Assembly (NCBI GenBank): GCA_032250895.1
Contig: JAVVEZ010000002.1
Coordinates: 23,948-87,947 of the forward strand
Source: JAVVEZ01 sp032250895
Lineage (GTDB): Bacteria; Pseudomonadota; Gammaproteobacteria; Pseudomonadales; Pseudohongiellaceae
DNA: 64,000 nt
Direction of reading: 5' to 3'
Positions within the stretch are counted from its first letter, which is position 1. Each line of letters begins with the position of its first letter. The translations under genes were made by a program, and so were the position numbers. This document shows, piece by piece, positions 1-8,073 of this stretch. Under the pieces are notes generated by a model, which did no database searches, had not been told where the DNA came from, and worked only from the letters and a program-made list of their open reading frames with translations.

Positions 1-341
1 AAGTGCATGGAGGCCGCCACGAAGGAAAAGGCGCCCAGCAGGAAGGAAGGGACGCCGGCCGACAGCGGTGGATGCAGCACATGGGTCATGAAGGCGCCGA
101 CCATCAGCAGGCCCAGGCCCAGGGCGGCATAGCGGGCCAGGGGCCGGATGAACAAGCCGATGGCGCCGGCCACTTCGGCGAGCCCCACCAGATAGTGAAA
201 GCCACTGGGATAGCCCCAGGCGGCAAAGTTGTCCAGCAGTTGCTGGGGACTGGCGAATTTCATGCCGCCGAAGGCCAGAAAAGCCAGGGCGAGTATGACG
301 CTGATGCCGAGCAGAACTTTATTGTTGGGCAGATAGAACAT
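1..341 (-). CDS. DoxX-family membrane protein (3' end outside the window)
   Basis: An open frame starts at ATG 341 and runs off the left edge without a stop, so at least 113 residues are visible. It is hydrophobic with about three to four membrane segments, starting MFYLPNNKVLLGISVILA. The spacing of glycines (FGGMKF, GLAEVAGAIGLF) and the HVLHPPLSAGVPSFLLG stretch are like DoxX/DoxD small membrane proteins. An AGAGGA ribosome site lies 8 bases before the ATG. DoxX proteins are often linked to redox or thiol stress, but the role here is not known. Family call from visual similarity only. Confidence 0.7.
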   Translation of the reverse strand, partial: MFYLPNNKVLLGISVILALAFLAFGGMKFASPQQLLDNFAAWGYPSGFHYLVGLAEVAGAIGLFIRPLARYAALGLGLLMVGAFMTHVLHPPLSAGVPSFLLGAFSFVAASMH

Positions 342-453
342 GGTATTTTCCTCTTGTGTAATTTTCCTGGTCGGGATTTGCCCGTCCAATTGGTTTTTTT
401 ACGTGAAAATAACTTTCAGGTTCTGGCGATGGGGAGCATAGCGCTCCCTTGCC

Positions 454-765
454 TCAAGCGCCAGCGCTCTGGAAGCCCGCATCTTCATCCCTGATGGGCG
501 CCTGCTGACGTTTCCAGGCACGCCGCTGCCACCAGCCAAGTCCCAGCAGCGCCGGGGTAAAAATCAGGCATGAGGGGCAGACCACACCGGTGGCAAGATA
601 ACTGAGCGTTCCGACAGAGCCGATGCCGGCACCCATCAGCAGGTTGCCGCTGCCCGTTTCGCAGGGGCTGCAATCCGGCCCAGTGCCGGCTTCACTTGAG
701 ACTGTGCTGGACACGAGAGAGTGCGCTTCGCTTGAATCAATGGACTCGATAGTGCTGGTCGTCAT
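454..765 (-). CDS. small membrane protein with two CxxC pairs, unknown function
   Basis: This encodes 103 residues from ATG 765, chosen because GGAGGT lies 4 bases upstream; a longer frame to 813 has no ribosome site. The first 45 residues are Ser/Thr-rich and polar and contain CSPC. A hydrophobic stretch follows (about residues 45-80) containing CPSC, then a basic tail (WWQRRAWKRQ). The two CxxC pairs suggest metal or thiol chemistry at the membrane, which is inference. It lies 112 bases upstream of the DoxX-like gene on the same strand and may be co-transcribed with it. I do not recognise the family. Confidence 0.6.
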   Translation of the reverse strand: MTTSTIESIDSSEAHSLVSSTVSSEAGTGPDCSPCETGSGNLLMGAGIGSVGTLSYLATGVVCPSCLIFTPALLGLGWWQRRAWKRQQAPIRDEDAGFQSAGA

Positions 766-813
766 GAATACCTCCATAGTTCCTATACTCAAAGTAGACG
801 GCATTGACAGCAA

Positions 814-1178
814 ATTCTTACAAAATAGATCAGGGTAATGAAACAGTGCAGCGATGATGATTGGCGAAAAGGAGCGAAACCTTCTTTTTCTGGTTTTTTG
901 GTGAGATCAGGCCACAACACTGAAGCCGGCGGTTCGGGCAGCGGGGTGGGGGCTCCGGGGGCTTCTGAGGGCAGGATGCCCGAAGAGAGCGTTCAGGGAT
1001 GAACTCGTAGCGTCCCCCGGAGGCCCTGCCCCGCGGCCAGGGCCCTTCATGAAACCTGTATGACATAAGGTTGCCTGACTGCTCCGCCTGCGCGGGGATG
1101 ACGTGGGGCGACACTGGGATGACGGGGGGGACCTAAGGTTTCACAGGAATGACAGGACGGATCCTGATCGTTCCGGGG
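814..1178. other. intergenic region without a supported gene
   Basis: This 365-base stretch separates the small CxxC protein gene from the M20 hydrolase gene. It holds one copy of the dispersed GC-rich repeat near 1077-1102 and several G-runs. An open frame on the minus strand (830-1114) has low-complexity Pro/Arg-rich content and overlaps the repeat, so I do not call it a gene. Confidence 0.5.
1077..1102 (-). repeat. dispersed GC-rich palindromic repeat, copy C
   Basis: Read on the minus strand it begins GTCATCCCCGCGCAGGCGG, the same core as the copy at 29776-29805. It lies between genes, as REP/BIME-like elements usually do. Confidence 0.55.
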
Positions 1179-2423
1179 TCAGGAGGTCTTCTTTGTTGCC
1201 AGTTCCAGTACGCTGTTGAGCAGGACATTGCAGCCCTTTTCCACATCATGCCAGTGACTCCATTCGTCCGGGGCGTGGCTGACGCCGCCGACACTGGGAA
1301 TGAAGAGCAGGCCAGTGGGGGTGATGTCCGTGAAAAACTGGCAGTCGTGGCCGGCGCCGCTGGGCATTACCAGGGTTTTGTAACCCAGGGCCTCGGAATG
1401 TTTGCTCAACAGCGACATCATGTCCGGTGAGCAGTGTTTGGGTTCCAGCCAGCTCATCTGCTCGTATTCGAACATCAACTTGTGTCGGCGGGCAATGGCA
1501 GAGAGGACCTTGCGGCAACTGTCGGCCAGATTCTGCATGACCTCTTCGGACATATCCCGGCCCACCAGGGAGAATTCCGCCTGCCCCGGCACGGTATGGG
1601 CAAAGCCGGGTTTCAGCTCCAGGGAACCGATGGTCAGACGGCTTTTGTCCGTGCCTTCCTCGGAGATGATGCGGGCGATTTCATGGGCAAAATCGGCGAC
1701 GCCCATGAAGGCATCGCTTCTGAGGTTCATCGGAGCGGTACCGGCATGGTCGGCCTTGCCGATAAACTTGATCAGCCACTTGAACACGCCGGAAATACCT
1801 TCCACCACGCCGATGGTGTGATGGCTCTGTTCCAGCACCGGCCCCTGTTCGATGTGCAGTTCCAGAAAACCCACCAGGTCGTCCGGGTCGCGGGCGGCTT
1901 CCATGGCCAGGTGATAGGGCATCTGCCATTTGGCCATGGCGTCACGCAGTAATTCACCGCTGTGGTCCTTGGCCCGTTCCAGCCAGTCTATTTTCAGATT
2001 GCCGGTCAGCGCCTCGGCGCCGAGCATGCCCCCGAACCGGCCTTCCTCCTCGCTGGTGGCGATGACTTCAATGGCATGACGCAGGGGGATATCGTTGTCC
2101 TTGATGACACGGATGCATTCAAGACCGGCGATGACACCGAGCACGCCATCGAAGAGACCGCCGGCAGGAACAGAATCCAGATGAGAGCCGATCAACAGCG
2201 CTTTTTGCGAGTCATCCCCGTAACGGCCGATGACATTGGCGGCGCCATCCATCCAGTTTTTCAGTCCGAGGTCCGTGAGGTTTTTCTGAAACCAGGTCCT
2301 CGCCTTCATGTCCTCATCGCTGAAGCCCTGGCGATAAACCCCCTGGTCCTGGGGGTTGTAGCCAAAGCGACCGATGCTGTAGATATCCTGTTTTACCCGT
2401 TCGAGATCGATGCGAAATGTCAT
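1179..2423 (-). CDS. M20-family Zn-dependent amidohydrolase (N-carbamoyl-L-amino acid hydrolase / allantoate amidohydrolase type)
   Basis: This 414-residue protein is full length for the HyuC/AllC/beta-ureidopropionase branch of M20 peptidases. Metal-site motifs are visible: GSHLDSVPAGGLFDG (His81, Asp92), the ATSEEEGRF acidic pair near 126-127, LELHIEQGP (His190) and GVSHAPDEW (His383). The family removes an N-carbamoyl group or opens allantoate, releasing CO2 and ammonia; the exact substrate cannot be told from motifs. It is the last gene of the operon, 31 bases after the asparagine-synthetase-like gene. Next to a carbamoyltransferase-like gene, an N-carbamoyl amine or amino acid is an attractive substrate (inference). 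Confidence 0.85.
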   Translation of the reverse strand: MTFRIDLERVKQDIYSIGRFGYNPQDQGVYRQGFSDEDMKARTWFQKNLTDLGLKNWMDGAANVIGRYGDDSQKALLIGSHLDSVPAGGLFDGVLGVIAGLECIRVIKDNDIPLRHAIEVIATSEEEGRFGGMLGAEALTGNLKIDWLERAKDHSGELLRDAMAKWQMPYHLAMEAARDPDDLVGFLELHIEQGPVLEQSHHTIGVVEGISGVFKWLIKFIGKADHAGTAPMNLRSDAFMGVADFAHEIARIISEEGTDKSRLTIGSLELKPGFAHTVPGQAEFSLVGRDMSEEVMQNLADSCRKVLSAIARRHKLMFEYEQMSWLEPKHCSPDMMSLLSKHSEALGYKTLVMPSGAGHDCQFFTDITPTGLLFIPSVGGVSHAPDEWSHWHDVEKGCNVLLNSVLELATKKTS

Positions 2424-2454
2424 GGCTGCTTATCCTGTGTGAGACGACCCGGCA

Positions 2455-4464
2455 TCAGGCGGCCCAACCCAGGGTCTTTGCCCTGCTGGCAGCCAGTGCC
2501 GGGATGTCGGTCGCGATGAAATGTTTGTGCAGAATCTGCAGCCCCAGCAGGTGGTTGATGAGGGCATCCATCTGGACTTTTTCCGCCGCACTGGTTTGCG
2601 CTTGCTCATAGCGCTGAAACAGGGTGTCCACGCCGCTGGCATCGAGCAGGCCGGCGTTGCCTATCTGTTCCCTGCCAAGATGCTGATCGGCAAGTTGTCT
2701 CATTTGCTGCCATTTTTTTTCGTTGGAGTGGGCCGGTGGTGCCATGAAGGCGAATTTTTCGCGTTTGTAGAGCACCTCGGGAAGAATGCCCTTCATGGCT
2801 TCACGCAAGACATATTTTTCGGTTCGGCCCTTGATGCGCAGTTGGGGTGGCAATTGCACCGCCAGCGCAGCCAGATGGTGGTCCAGAAAGGCCGGGCGGG
2901 CTTCCATGGAATTGGCCATGTCCACACGGTCGCCGCCCCAGGTCAGAATCTGACCCTCCAGCATGGTTTTGCTCCAGACATACTGGGCCTTGTCCAGGGC
3001 ATGCCTGCCTTGCAGCTGCGCGTTGTCCAGAGTGTCGGCAATGGCCGCACCCGGTGAATAATCCTTCAGTTCCTCCCGGAGATGAGGGGCCAGCAGGGCC
3101 GGGATCAGTTCGCCGCAGGCCAGCCAGGGTTGCAGGCAACTGGGCGTGAAGCCCACCTTGAAATGCAGGTCCGGATCATCGATCTGCTCCCGGGCCAGCA
3201 TGGCGCCGCTGAACAGCGCATTGCTTTCGTTGAGCAGGGCATGCCATTGCGCTTTTTCATCGGGTGGCAGGCTGTCCAGACCATGCAGGAACATATCCCG
3301 GCGAAAGGCTGGATAGCCGCCAAAGAGCTCATCGGAACCCTCGCCGGTCATGACCACCTTGTAATTGCTTTGGTTGACATGGCGACTCATCAGCAGTTTG
3401 GCAACGCCCAGGGTGTTGTAGATGGTGCGTTCCGTGTGCCACAGGGTTTCTTCGAAATGGCCGTAGAGCTCATCGCCGGACAGTCGCATGATGTCCTGGT
3501 CGGCACCACAGCTGGCCGCCATTTCAGAGGCAATGGCGCTTTCGTCGTAGGCCTTGTCATCAAAGCCGATGGTAAAGGCCTTTACCGGACCCTGACGGCA
3601 GGCTGAGGCCAGGCCGATAATGGCGCAGGAATCGATGCCACCGGACAGATAGCAACCCACCGGGACATCCGCTTCCAGGCGCAGCGCAACCGCCTCGAGC
3701 AGTTGTTCCCGCACCTGTTCGATGGCATCTGCTTCAGAAATTTCCGCGCGTTCATGTTCCCGGGGAAAGTCCATATCCCAGTATTTCTGGGTATTGACGA
3801 CCAGGGTATCGTTTTTACGCTGGATGCGGACGATGTGCCCGGGAGCAACCTGATGAATATTTTCAAATGCCGTGGTGCCTGGCACCATGGTTTGCAGCAG
3901 TTGATGGTAAACCCCCGTTGAAGAAAAAGCAGGTTTTACATCGGGATGTGCAAACAGAACCTTGATTTCGGAACCGAAGACCACCTTGTCACCGGTCTGA
4001 GTCCAGTAGAGTGGTTTGACGCCAAAGCGATCGCGGACCAGATAGAGGGTTTCCTGACCCTTGTCATAGAGAGAAAAAGCAAACTCTCCGCGCAATTGCT
4101 CTATGGTTTTTTCAATACCCAGATGTGGATAGAGGTGCAGGACTATTTCCGAATCGCTCTTGGTATTGAAACGGGCACCCTGGGCCGTCAGGCCGGCACG
4201 AATTTTCTGGTAGTCATAAAACTCGCCGTTGTGGGCCAGCAGCAGTTGTTGATCCTGGCTCAGGAAGGGTTGTCTGGCGCGATTTTCATCCAGATCGATA
4301 ATCGAAAGCCGGGCATGGCTGAAGCCTACGCCGTGACCCGAACAGCGATGATAACCGAAGCCGTCGGGGCCGCGGTGATGCTGAATGGCGGCCATATTGA
4401 CGAGCAGTTGAGGGTTGATTTCGCTTTGTTTGTTGGCGTGCATGACGCCGGCAATTCCACACAT
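2455..4464 (-). CDS. asnB: glutamine-hydrolysing asparagine synthetase-type amidotransferase
   Basis: This is a 669-residue class II amidotransferase. The N-terminal nucleophile is Cys2 (MCGIAG). Glutamine-binding residues are visible as Arg52 (HARLSIID), Asn79-Gly80 (AHNGEFYDY) and Asp104 (TKSDSE). The synthetase domain has the pyrophosphate loop SGGIDS (274-279) and TGEGSDELFGGY. Both half-reactions therefore look intact: ammonia from glutamine and ATP-dependent amidation of a carboxylate. It is longer than E. coli AsnB (554) and nearer the size of the longer AsnB-like proteins, some of which act in secondary pathways. It starts 20 bases after the carbamoyltransferase-like gene, so aspartate need not be its substrate. 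Confidence 0.88.
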   Translation of the reverse strand: MCGIAGVMHANKQSEINPQLLVNMAAIQHHRGPDGFGYHRCSGHGVGFSHARLSIIDLDENRARQPFLSQDQQLLLAHNGEFYDYQKIRAGLTAQGARFNTKSDSEIVLHLYPHLGIEKTIEQLRGEFAFSLYDKGQETLYLVRDRFGVKPLYWTQTGDKVVFGSEIKVLFAHPDVKPAFSSTGVYHQLLQTMVPGTTAFENIHQVAPGHIVRIQRKNDTLVVNTQKYWDMDFPREHERAEISEADAIEQVREQLLEAVALRLEADVPVGCYLSGGIDSCAIIGLASACRQGPVKAFTIGFDDKAYDESAIASEMAASCGADQDIMRLSGDELYGHFEETLWHTERTIYNTLGVAKLLMSRHVNQSNYKVVMTGEGSDELFGGYPAFRRDMFLHGLDSLPPDEKAQWHALLNESNALFSGAMLAREQIDDPDLHFKVGFTPSCLQPWLACGELIPALLAPHLREELKDYSPGAAIADTLDNAQLQGRHALDKAQYVWSKTMLEGQILTWGGDRVDMANSMEARPAFLDHHLAALAVQLPPQLRIKGRTEKYVLREAMKGILPEVLYKREKFAFMAPPAHSNEKKWQQMRQLADQHLGREQIGNAGLLDASGVDTLFQRYEQAQTSAAEKVQMDALINHLLGLQILHKHFIATDIPALAASRAKTLGWAA

Positions 4465-4484
4465 ATACAGTCTCTTGACAAATT

Positions 4485-5633
4485 CTAGACGACATCGAGT
4501 ACGCGGCCCACGCGCTGTACCAGGCAGGTGAGCAGAGCCATGCGGATAAATACCGCGCCCCGGGCCTGGGAGAAATACCAGTTGTGGGATGTATTGTCGA
4601 TGTCTGTTGACAATTCTTCTCCCCGCGCAAGGGGATGCAGCACGATGGCATTCTTTTTAAAAGGAGTCCGCTTATCCAGCTTCAGTTTGCCGCCGTAGGT
4701 TTCAAAGGTATTGCCTATCCAGGCAATCGCATTGATATAGATCACATCGAGTTCCGGGACCAGCTCATGGAAGTTTTTGCGGTAGGTTTTAAGATTTAGT
4801 CCCCTCTCTTTCATCGCGTGCATCAGATCATCATCGTCATCGGTTTCACCATTGTCGATGATGAATATCTCAGAAAAGGCTTCAGGAAAAATTGAAAATA
4901 TCTTCAGCAGGCTGTGTACGGTACGCATTTTTTTCGGTACGCCGATTATGCCCACCTTGATTTTTTTGTTCTCGGGTATTTTGATATCGGTCAGATCCGG
5001 TCGCCATTTGAAAATGGTATAGATATCGGCCATGGCCTGGGTCGGGTGCTGGTCGATGCCATTGCCGGCATTGATGATGGGGATGCGCAGCGAGTTCATC
5101 ATTTCTATCAGTGATTCTTCCCTGCTGTCGCGCAATACCACGCAATCGGCATAGTTATTGAACATTTCACCAACATCGGCAAGAGACTCGCCCTTGGCGA
5201 TGCCGGTTGTTGAGCGATCGGTGATGGACATGATGTCACCGCCCAGACGGTGCCAGGCACTTTCAAAGGACAGCCGGGTTCGGGTGCTGGGTTCATAAAA
5301 GGCGCTGATCAGCACCTTGCCCTGCAAGGGGGTGCTGAAACGGTCGGGGTTGCTTTCATATTTGGCGGCCAGCCGGAACAATTGCAGCAGGGTCGCACGG
5401 TCAAACTGATCGGCGGATACAATGTGCTGGTTCTGGATGGGCAGCAGGCTTTCGCCTTCCTCCATAATGGCGCGCAGCAGCTCCTTGGGATGCGCATCCC
5501 CGTAGACTTCGGGTCGGGTTCGTTGAACTATTTTGGATTTCATCATCACTGTATCCACCCCGGTATGAGCCAGTCTGGGTTCATCTTCGTCGAGCGTTTC
5601 CCCGCCTGCCGGGGATGGATTTCTGCTTACCAC
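4485..5633 (-). CDS. aspartate carbamoyltransferase-like enzyme with altered acceptor site
   Basis: The 382-residue protein starts at GTG 5633, supported by GAGGT 5 bases upstream; an internal ATG at 5546 is an alternative. The carbamoyl-phosphate site matches E. coli ATCase: STRTR (116-120), KGES (147-150), an Arg in VVLRD (168), HPTQ (196-199) and RTVHSL (Arg237). The aspartate-binding part does not: the ATCase Arg229/Gln231 region reads YINAIAW (about 299-305), and HPLPR reads HPLAR (333-337). The first ~50 residues are an extra N-terminal extension. I infer a carbamoyltransferase for an acceptor other than aspartate. No regulatory-chain gene (pyrI) or other pyrimidine gene is nearby. Confidence 0.82.
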   Translation of the reverse strand: MVSRNPSPAGGETLDEDEPRLAHTGVDTVMMKSKIVQRTRPEVYGDAHPKELLRAIMEEGESLLPIQNQHIVSADQFDRATLLQLFRLAAKYESNPDRFSTPLQGKVLISAFYEPSTRTRLSFESAWHRLGGDIMSITDRSTTGIAKGESLADVGEMFNNYADCVVLRDSREESLIEMMNSLRIPIINAGNGIDQHPTQAMADIYTIFKWRPDLTDIKIPENKKIKVGIIGVPKKMRTVHSLLKIFSIFPEAFSEIFIIDNGETDDDDDLMHAMKERGLNLKTYRKNFHELVPELDVIYINAIAWIGNTFETYGGKLKLDKRTPFKKNAIVLHPLARGEELSTDIDNTSHNWYFSQARGAVFIRMALLTCLVQRVGRVLDVV

Positions 5634-5749
5634 AAGTTACCTCGTTTCCAGTCAATCAAAATCATTGTCAACAAGAGCAGCGGAACCAGAGAAGCCGCGC
5701 CCAGGGCCAGGTACACCAGTGCGGTCAGAGCGCCTGTTGAAATAATCAT
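5627..5749 (-). CDS. 40-residue single-span membrane peptide, probable symporter accessory subunit
   Basis: A small frame reads MIISTGALTALVYLALGAAS, then a second hydrophobic stretch and a basic end (DWKRGNLW). It is placed tightly: its ATG overlaps the symporter stop (TGATG at 5751-5747), its TAA overlaps the GTG start of the carbamoyltransferase gene, and GGGAGA precedes the ATG. Very small membrane subunits are known partners of several sodium-coupled symporters, so an accessory role is likely, although I recognise no named family. The exact joins on both sides argue for a real gene. Confidence 0.7.
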   Translation of the reverse strand: MIISTGALTALVYLALGAASLVPLLLLTMILIDWKRGNLW

Positions 5750-7176
5750 CAATCATTCTCCCTTGCTGCCAGTTGTGCGAAGTCGAAGTTGCCGTGCCTG
5801 CCCATGAAACTGCTGGTCACGATCACCAGCAGAGAGACCGCACAAGACACCAGCGCGGCCACATAAAAACCAATCTGAAAATAGGCCAGCAGACCGCTGC
5901 CGGTGCCGCTCAGCATGGCCAGGCTCGCTGCCCGGCCATTGGCCCAGCGAAAATACAGACCAAACACAATGGGCCAGATGGCACTGGCGACGAAGGCCCC
6001 GGTGAAATACAACAGCGAGGCCAGCGTGGTGAGGCGGGGCAGGCACAGCAACCAGGTAAAAAGACCCAGCCCCACGATCACCCATTTGCCGACCCTGAAG
6101 CATTGCAGGTCACTGGCGTCGGGTTTGAGGTGACCCCGGTAGATGTCCTGGGTGATCAGGTCTGAGGTGGCGGCCAGCAGGGAATCAAGACTCGATGCCA
6201 GCGCTGAAAACACCACGATGAACACGATCACGGCACCCGTCGTACCCAGAATTCTGCCGGCCACCATGGGGCCGACCATGTCCGGCGAAGGAATGTTCAA
6301 GCCCAGTGAGGGCGCGGCCAGGGCGACAAATCCGGCCACGATGGGAATCGGCAGCCAGCACAGCCCCGAGATCAGATAGGCCCGGGTGCCGGTTTTTTTT
6401 CTGAAGGCAAAGGCCCGGGACCACCAGACATTCGAATGAAAGATTTCGCCGACGCCGAACAGCAGATTGTTGAAGAGAAACATGATGGCAGCCGGAAACA
6501 AGAGCTGGAGCAGCATGGGATGCCCGGCACTCAGGTCACGGTGCATGGTGTCGATGCCGACATTGTCGATGACCAGCCAGGCAATCCAGATGACGCCCAG
6601 CAGGATGATGATGGTCTGCACGAAGTCCGTGGCAATGACGGCGCGCAGCCCACCCAGCAAGGTGTAGGATACGCAGACCAGCAGAATCACGCTCATGCCC
6701 AGGTGGTAGTCGAGACCGCTCAGGGCATTGACCAGCAGGCCGCCTGCCATGCCCAGGCTGATGAGCCAGCCCAGGGCATAGAACAGGGAAATGACCAGAA
6801 AGATTCGCCACGCGCTCAGGCCGTAGCGCCTGCGGATAAAATCCCCGGAGGTAAAACCATGGGGCAGGATCTCTTTGATGCGCCCGGCCAGGGGTGCAAA
6901 CAGCAGCAGACCGACCGCTCCGAACGAATAGCCCACCATCCCCCACACCCCCAACTGGTAGGTCAGTTGGGGGGCGGTCATGGTGGTGTTGCTGGTGACC
7001 CAGGTGGCCATGGCGGTGGCAGTGCCCAGGGCCAGCCCGACATTGCGCCCGGCCAGCATGTAATCGTCCAGGGTTTTGTTTTTTCGTCCCAGCCAGTATC
7101 CAAAGGCTACCCAAAGCAAGCCGAATAAAAGCAGGATGACGAGGGCCGTATCCGGGGCCAGCGGATTGTATGACAC
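5749..7176 (-). CDS. sodium:solute symporter (SSS family)
   Basis: This 475-residue membrane protein has about 13 hydrophobic segments. It shows SSS hallmarks: GRKNKTLDDYMLAGRNVG after the first helix, ATWVTSNTTMTAPQLTY around the sodium/substrate region, and FTSGDFIRRRYG. It starts at GTG 7176, overlapping by one base the stop of the upstream fibronectin-like gene (TAGTG), so translation is probably coupled. SSS carriers move sugars, amino acids, urea, carboxylates or vitamins with sodium. The neighbours suggest a nitrogen-containing substrate, such as an amino acid, ureide or carbamoyl compound (inference). Confidence 0.85.
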   Translation of the reverse strand: MSYNPLAPDTALVILLLFGLLWVAFGYWLGRKNKTLDDYMLAGRNVGLALGTATAMATWVTSNTTMTAPQLTYQLGVWGMVGYSFGAVGLLLFAPLAGRIKEILPHGFTSGDFIRRRYGLSAWRIFLVISLFYALGWLISLGMAGGLLVNALSGLDYHLGMSVILLVCVSYTLLGGLRAVIATDFVQTIIILLGVIWIAWLVIDNVGIDTMHRDLSAGHPMLLQLLFPAAIMFLFNNLLFGVGEIFHSNVWWSRAFAFRKKTGTRAYLISGLCWLPIPIVAGFVALAAPSLGLNIPSPDMVGPMVAGRILGTTGAVIVFIVVFSALASSLDSLLAATSDLITQDIYRGHLKPDASDLQCFRVGKWVIVGLGLFTWLLCLPRLTTLASLLYFTGAFVASAIWPIVFGLYFRWANGRAASLAMLSGTGSGLLAYFQIGFYVAALVSCAVSLLVIVTSSFMGRHGNFDFAQLAAREND

Positions 7177-7742
7177 TAGCGCTCCGGGTGTGAAGGCAGG
7201 TTCAGCCGTATACCGGCAAAAATACTGACGCAGAGGGTGATGAACAACAGCAGGCCGAGGCTGAAAAAACCCAAGGCCTTGCGCAGGCTGTGATGCTGCA
7301 CCTGCACGCTGAGGCTGTTGCTCCAGTCATCCCCTTCGGGCTGAATACGGTAGAAATAGCTGCCATTTTCCAGACCGCTTATCGTCACGCTGTTTTGTCC
7401 GTGGATCAGCCGGGTGGAGGCATCAGCAAAGTCGGGCCTGGTGGCTTGCTGGAGGATATAGGAGGCAGCTGTGTCCTGAGGGGGAGCACCGGCATCAGTC
7501 CCGTCACTGAGCCAGCTGAGTACGAAATAGCCTTCAGATGAAGCCGTGGTGTCGCTGGAAAGCAGGGTTTGGGCCGGCCATACGGTGCCGCTGGATGAAA
7601 GCAATATCAACCACAGGAAAAAACGACACAGCGTTTTTGCTCTTCGCTGAGAGCGGATAACGGCCTCCCTCCGACCATTCGGTGCAGTTCTGTCTGATGG
7701 CTCAGACAGACAGTTTTCATCAATCAACCGATCAGTGAACAA
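7176..7742 (-). CDS. membrane-anchored fibronectin type III-like protein
   Basis: The 188-residue protein has a polar N-terminus, a hydrophobic segment at about 38-56 that may be a signal or anchor, then a region resembling a fibronectin III domain (YFVLSWLSDG, YILQQATRPDF, VTISGLENGSYFYRIQPEG, WSNSLSVQV). A second hydrophobic span lies at about 155-176. The likely topology is a periplasmic beta-sandwich held between two membrane segments. It is the first gene of the operon and overlaps the symporter start, so it may help the transporter collect its substrate (inference). Start codon uncertain. Confidence 0.6.
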   Translation of the reverse strand: MFTDRLIDENCLSEPSDRTAPNGRREAVIRSQRRAKTLCRFFLWLILLSSSGTVWPAQTLLSSDTTASSEGYFVLSWLSDGTDAGAPPQDTAASYILQQATRPDFADASTRLIHGQNSVTISGLENGSYFYRIQPEGDDWSNSLSVQVQHHSLRKALGFFSLGLLLFITLCVSIFAGIRLNLPSHPER

Positions 7743-8073
7743 AGCCTACACAGGGCAGCGCTAAATGTCCACCTTGTATTTATGCGGGTTTTATGACAGT
7801 GGATGGCAGTCAATGGCTTCCGCAACGCTGTTTTTTCATCACGTTTCCAAGCGGTTTGTATTGCCTGCCGGATGGCGATAGCATGGTTGGCGACCTGCAT
7901 CCTGCCGCAAGCACCGGGACCTGGCAGGCGGCTACTGGATGCCGGGCTCCGGTGGGTATGAAAAACGCTGGATTTCAGCGGAAAAGATGTTCAGAATCCG
8001 CCCTCCCCCGAACTCCGGACGAAGCCGGGCGGACCCTGCCCTGTGAGTCGTGAACAACCTAGAGGACATTGCC
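7743..8073. other. divergent intergenic region between the symporter operon and the polyamine operon
   Basis: About 330 bases lie between two divergent operons, so promoters for both are expected here. I see no convincing -35/-10 pair and no conserved hairpin. A plus-strand frame (7793-8053) lacks recognisable protein features and a ribosome site, so I do not call it. Confidence 0.4.

Noticed and set aside
434..452. Hairpin GGGAGC/GCTCCC as a terminator after the CxxC protein gene
   Set aside because: Only a 6-bp stem with no U-run on either strand.
3..494. Long plus-strand frame at the left edge
   Set aside because: It is antisense to the DoxX-like gene, Gln/Gly-rich and without domain features.
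830..1114. 94-residue minus-strand frame
   Set aside because: Its start lies in the dispersed repeat and the rest is Pro/Arg-rich; no ribosome site.
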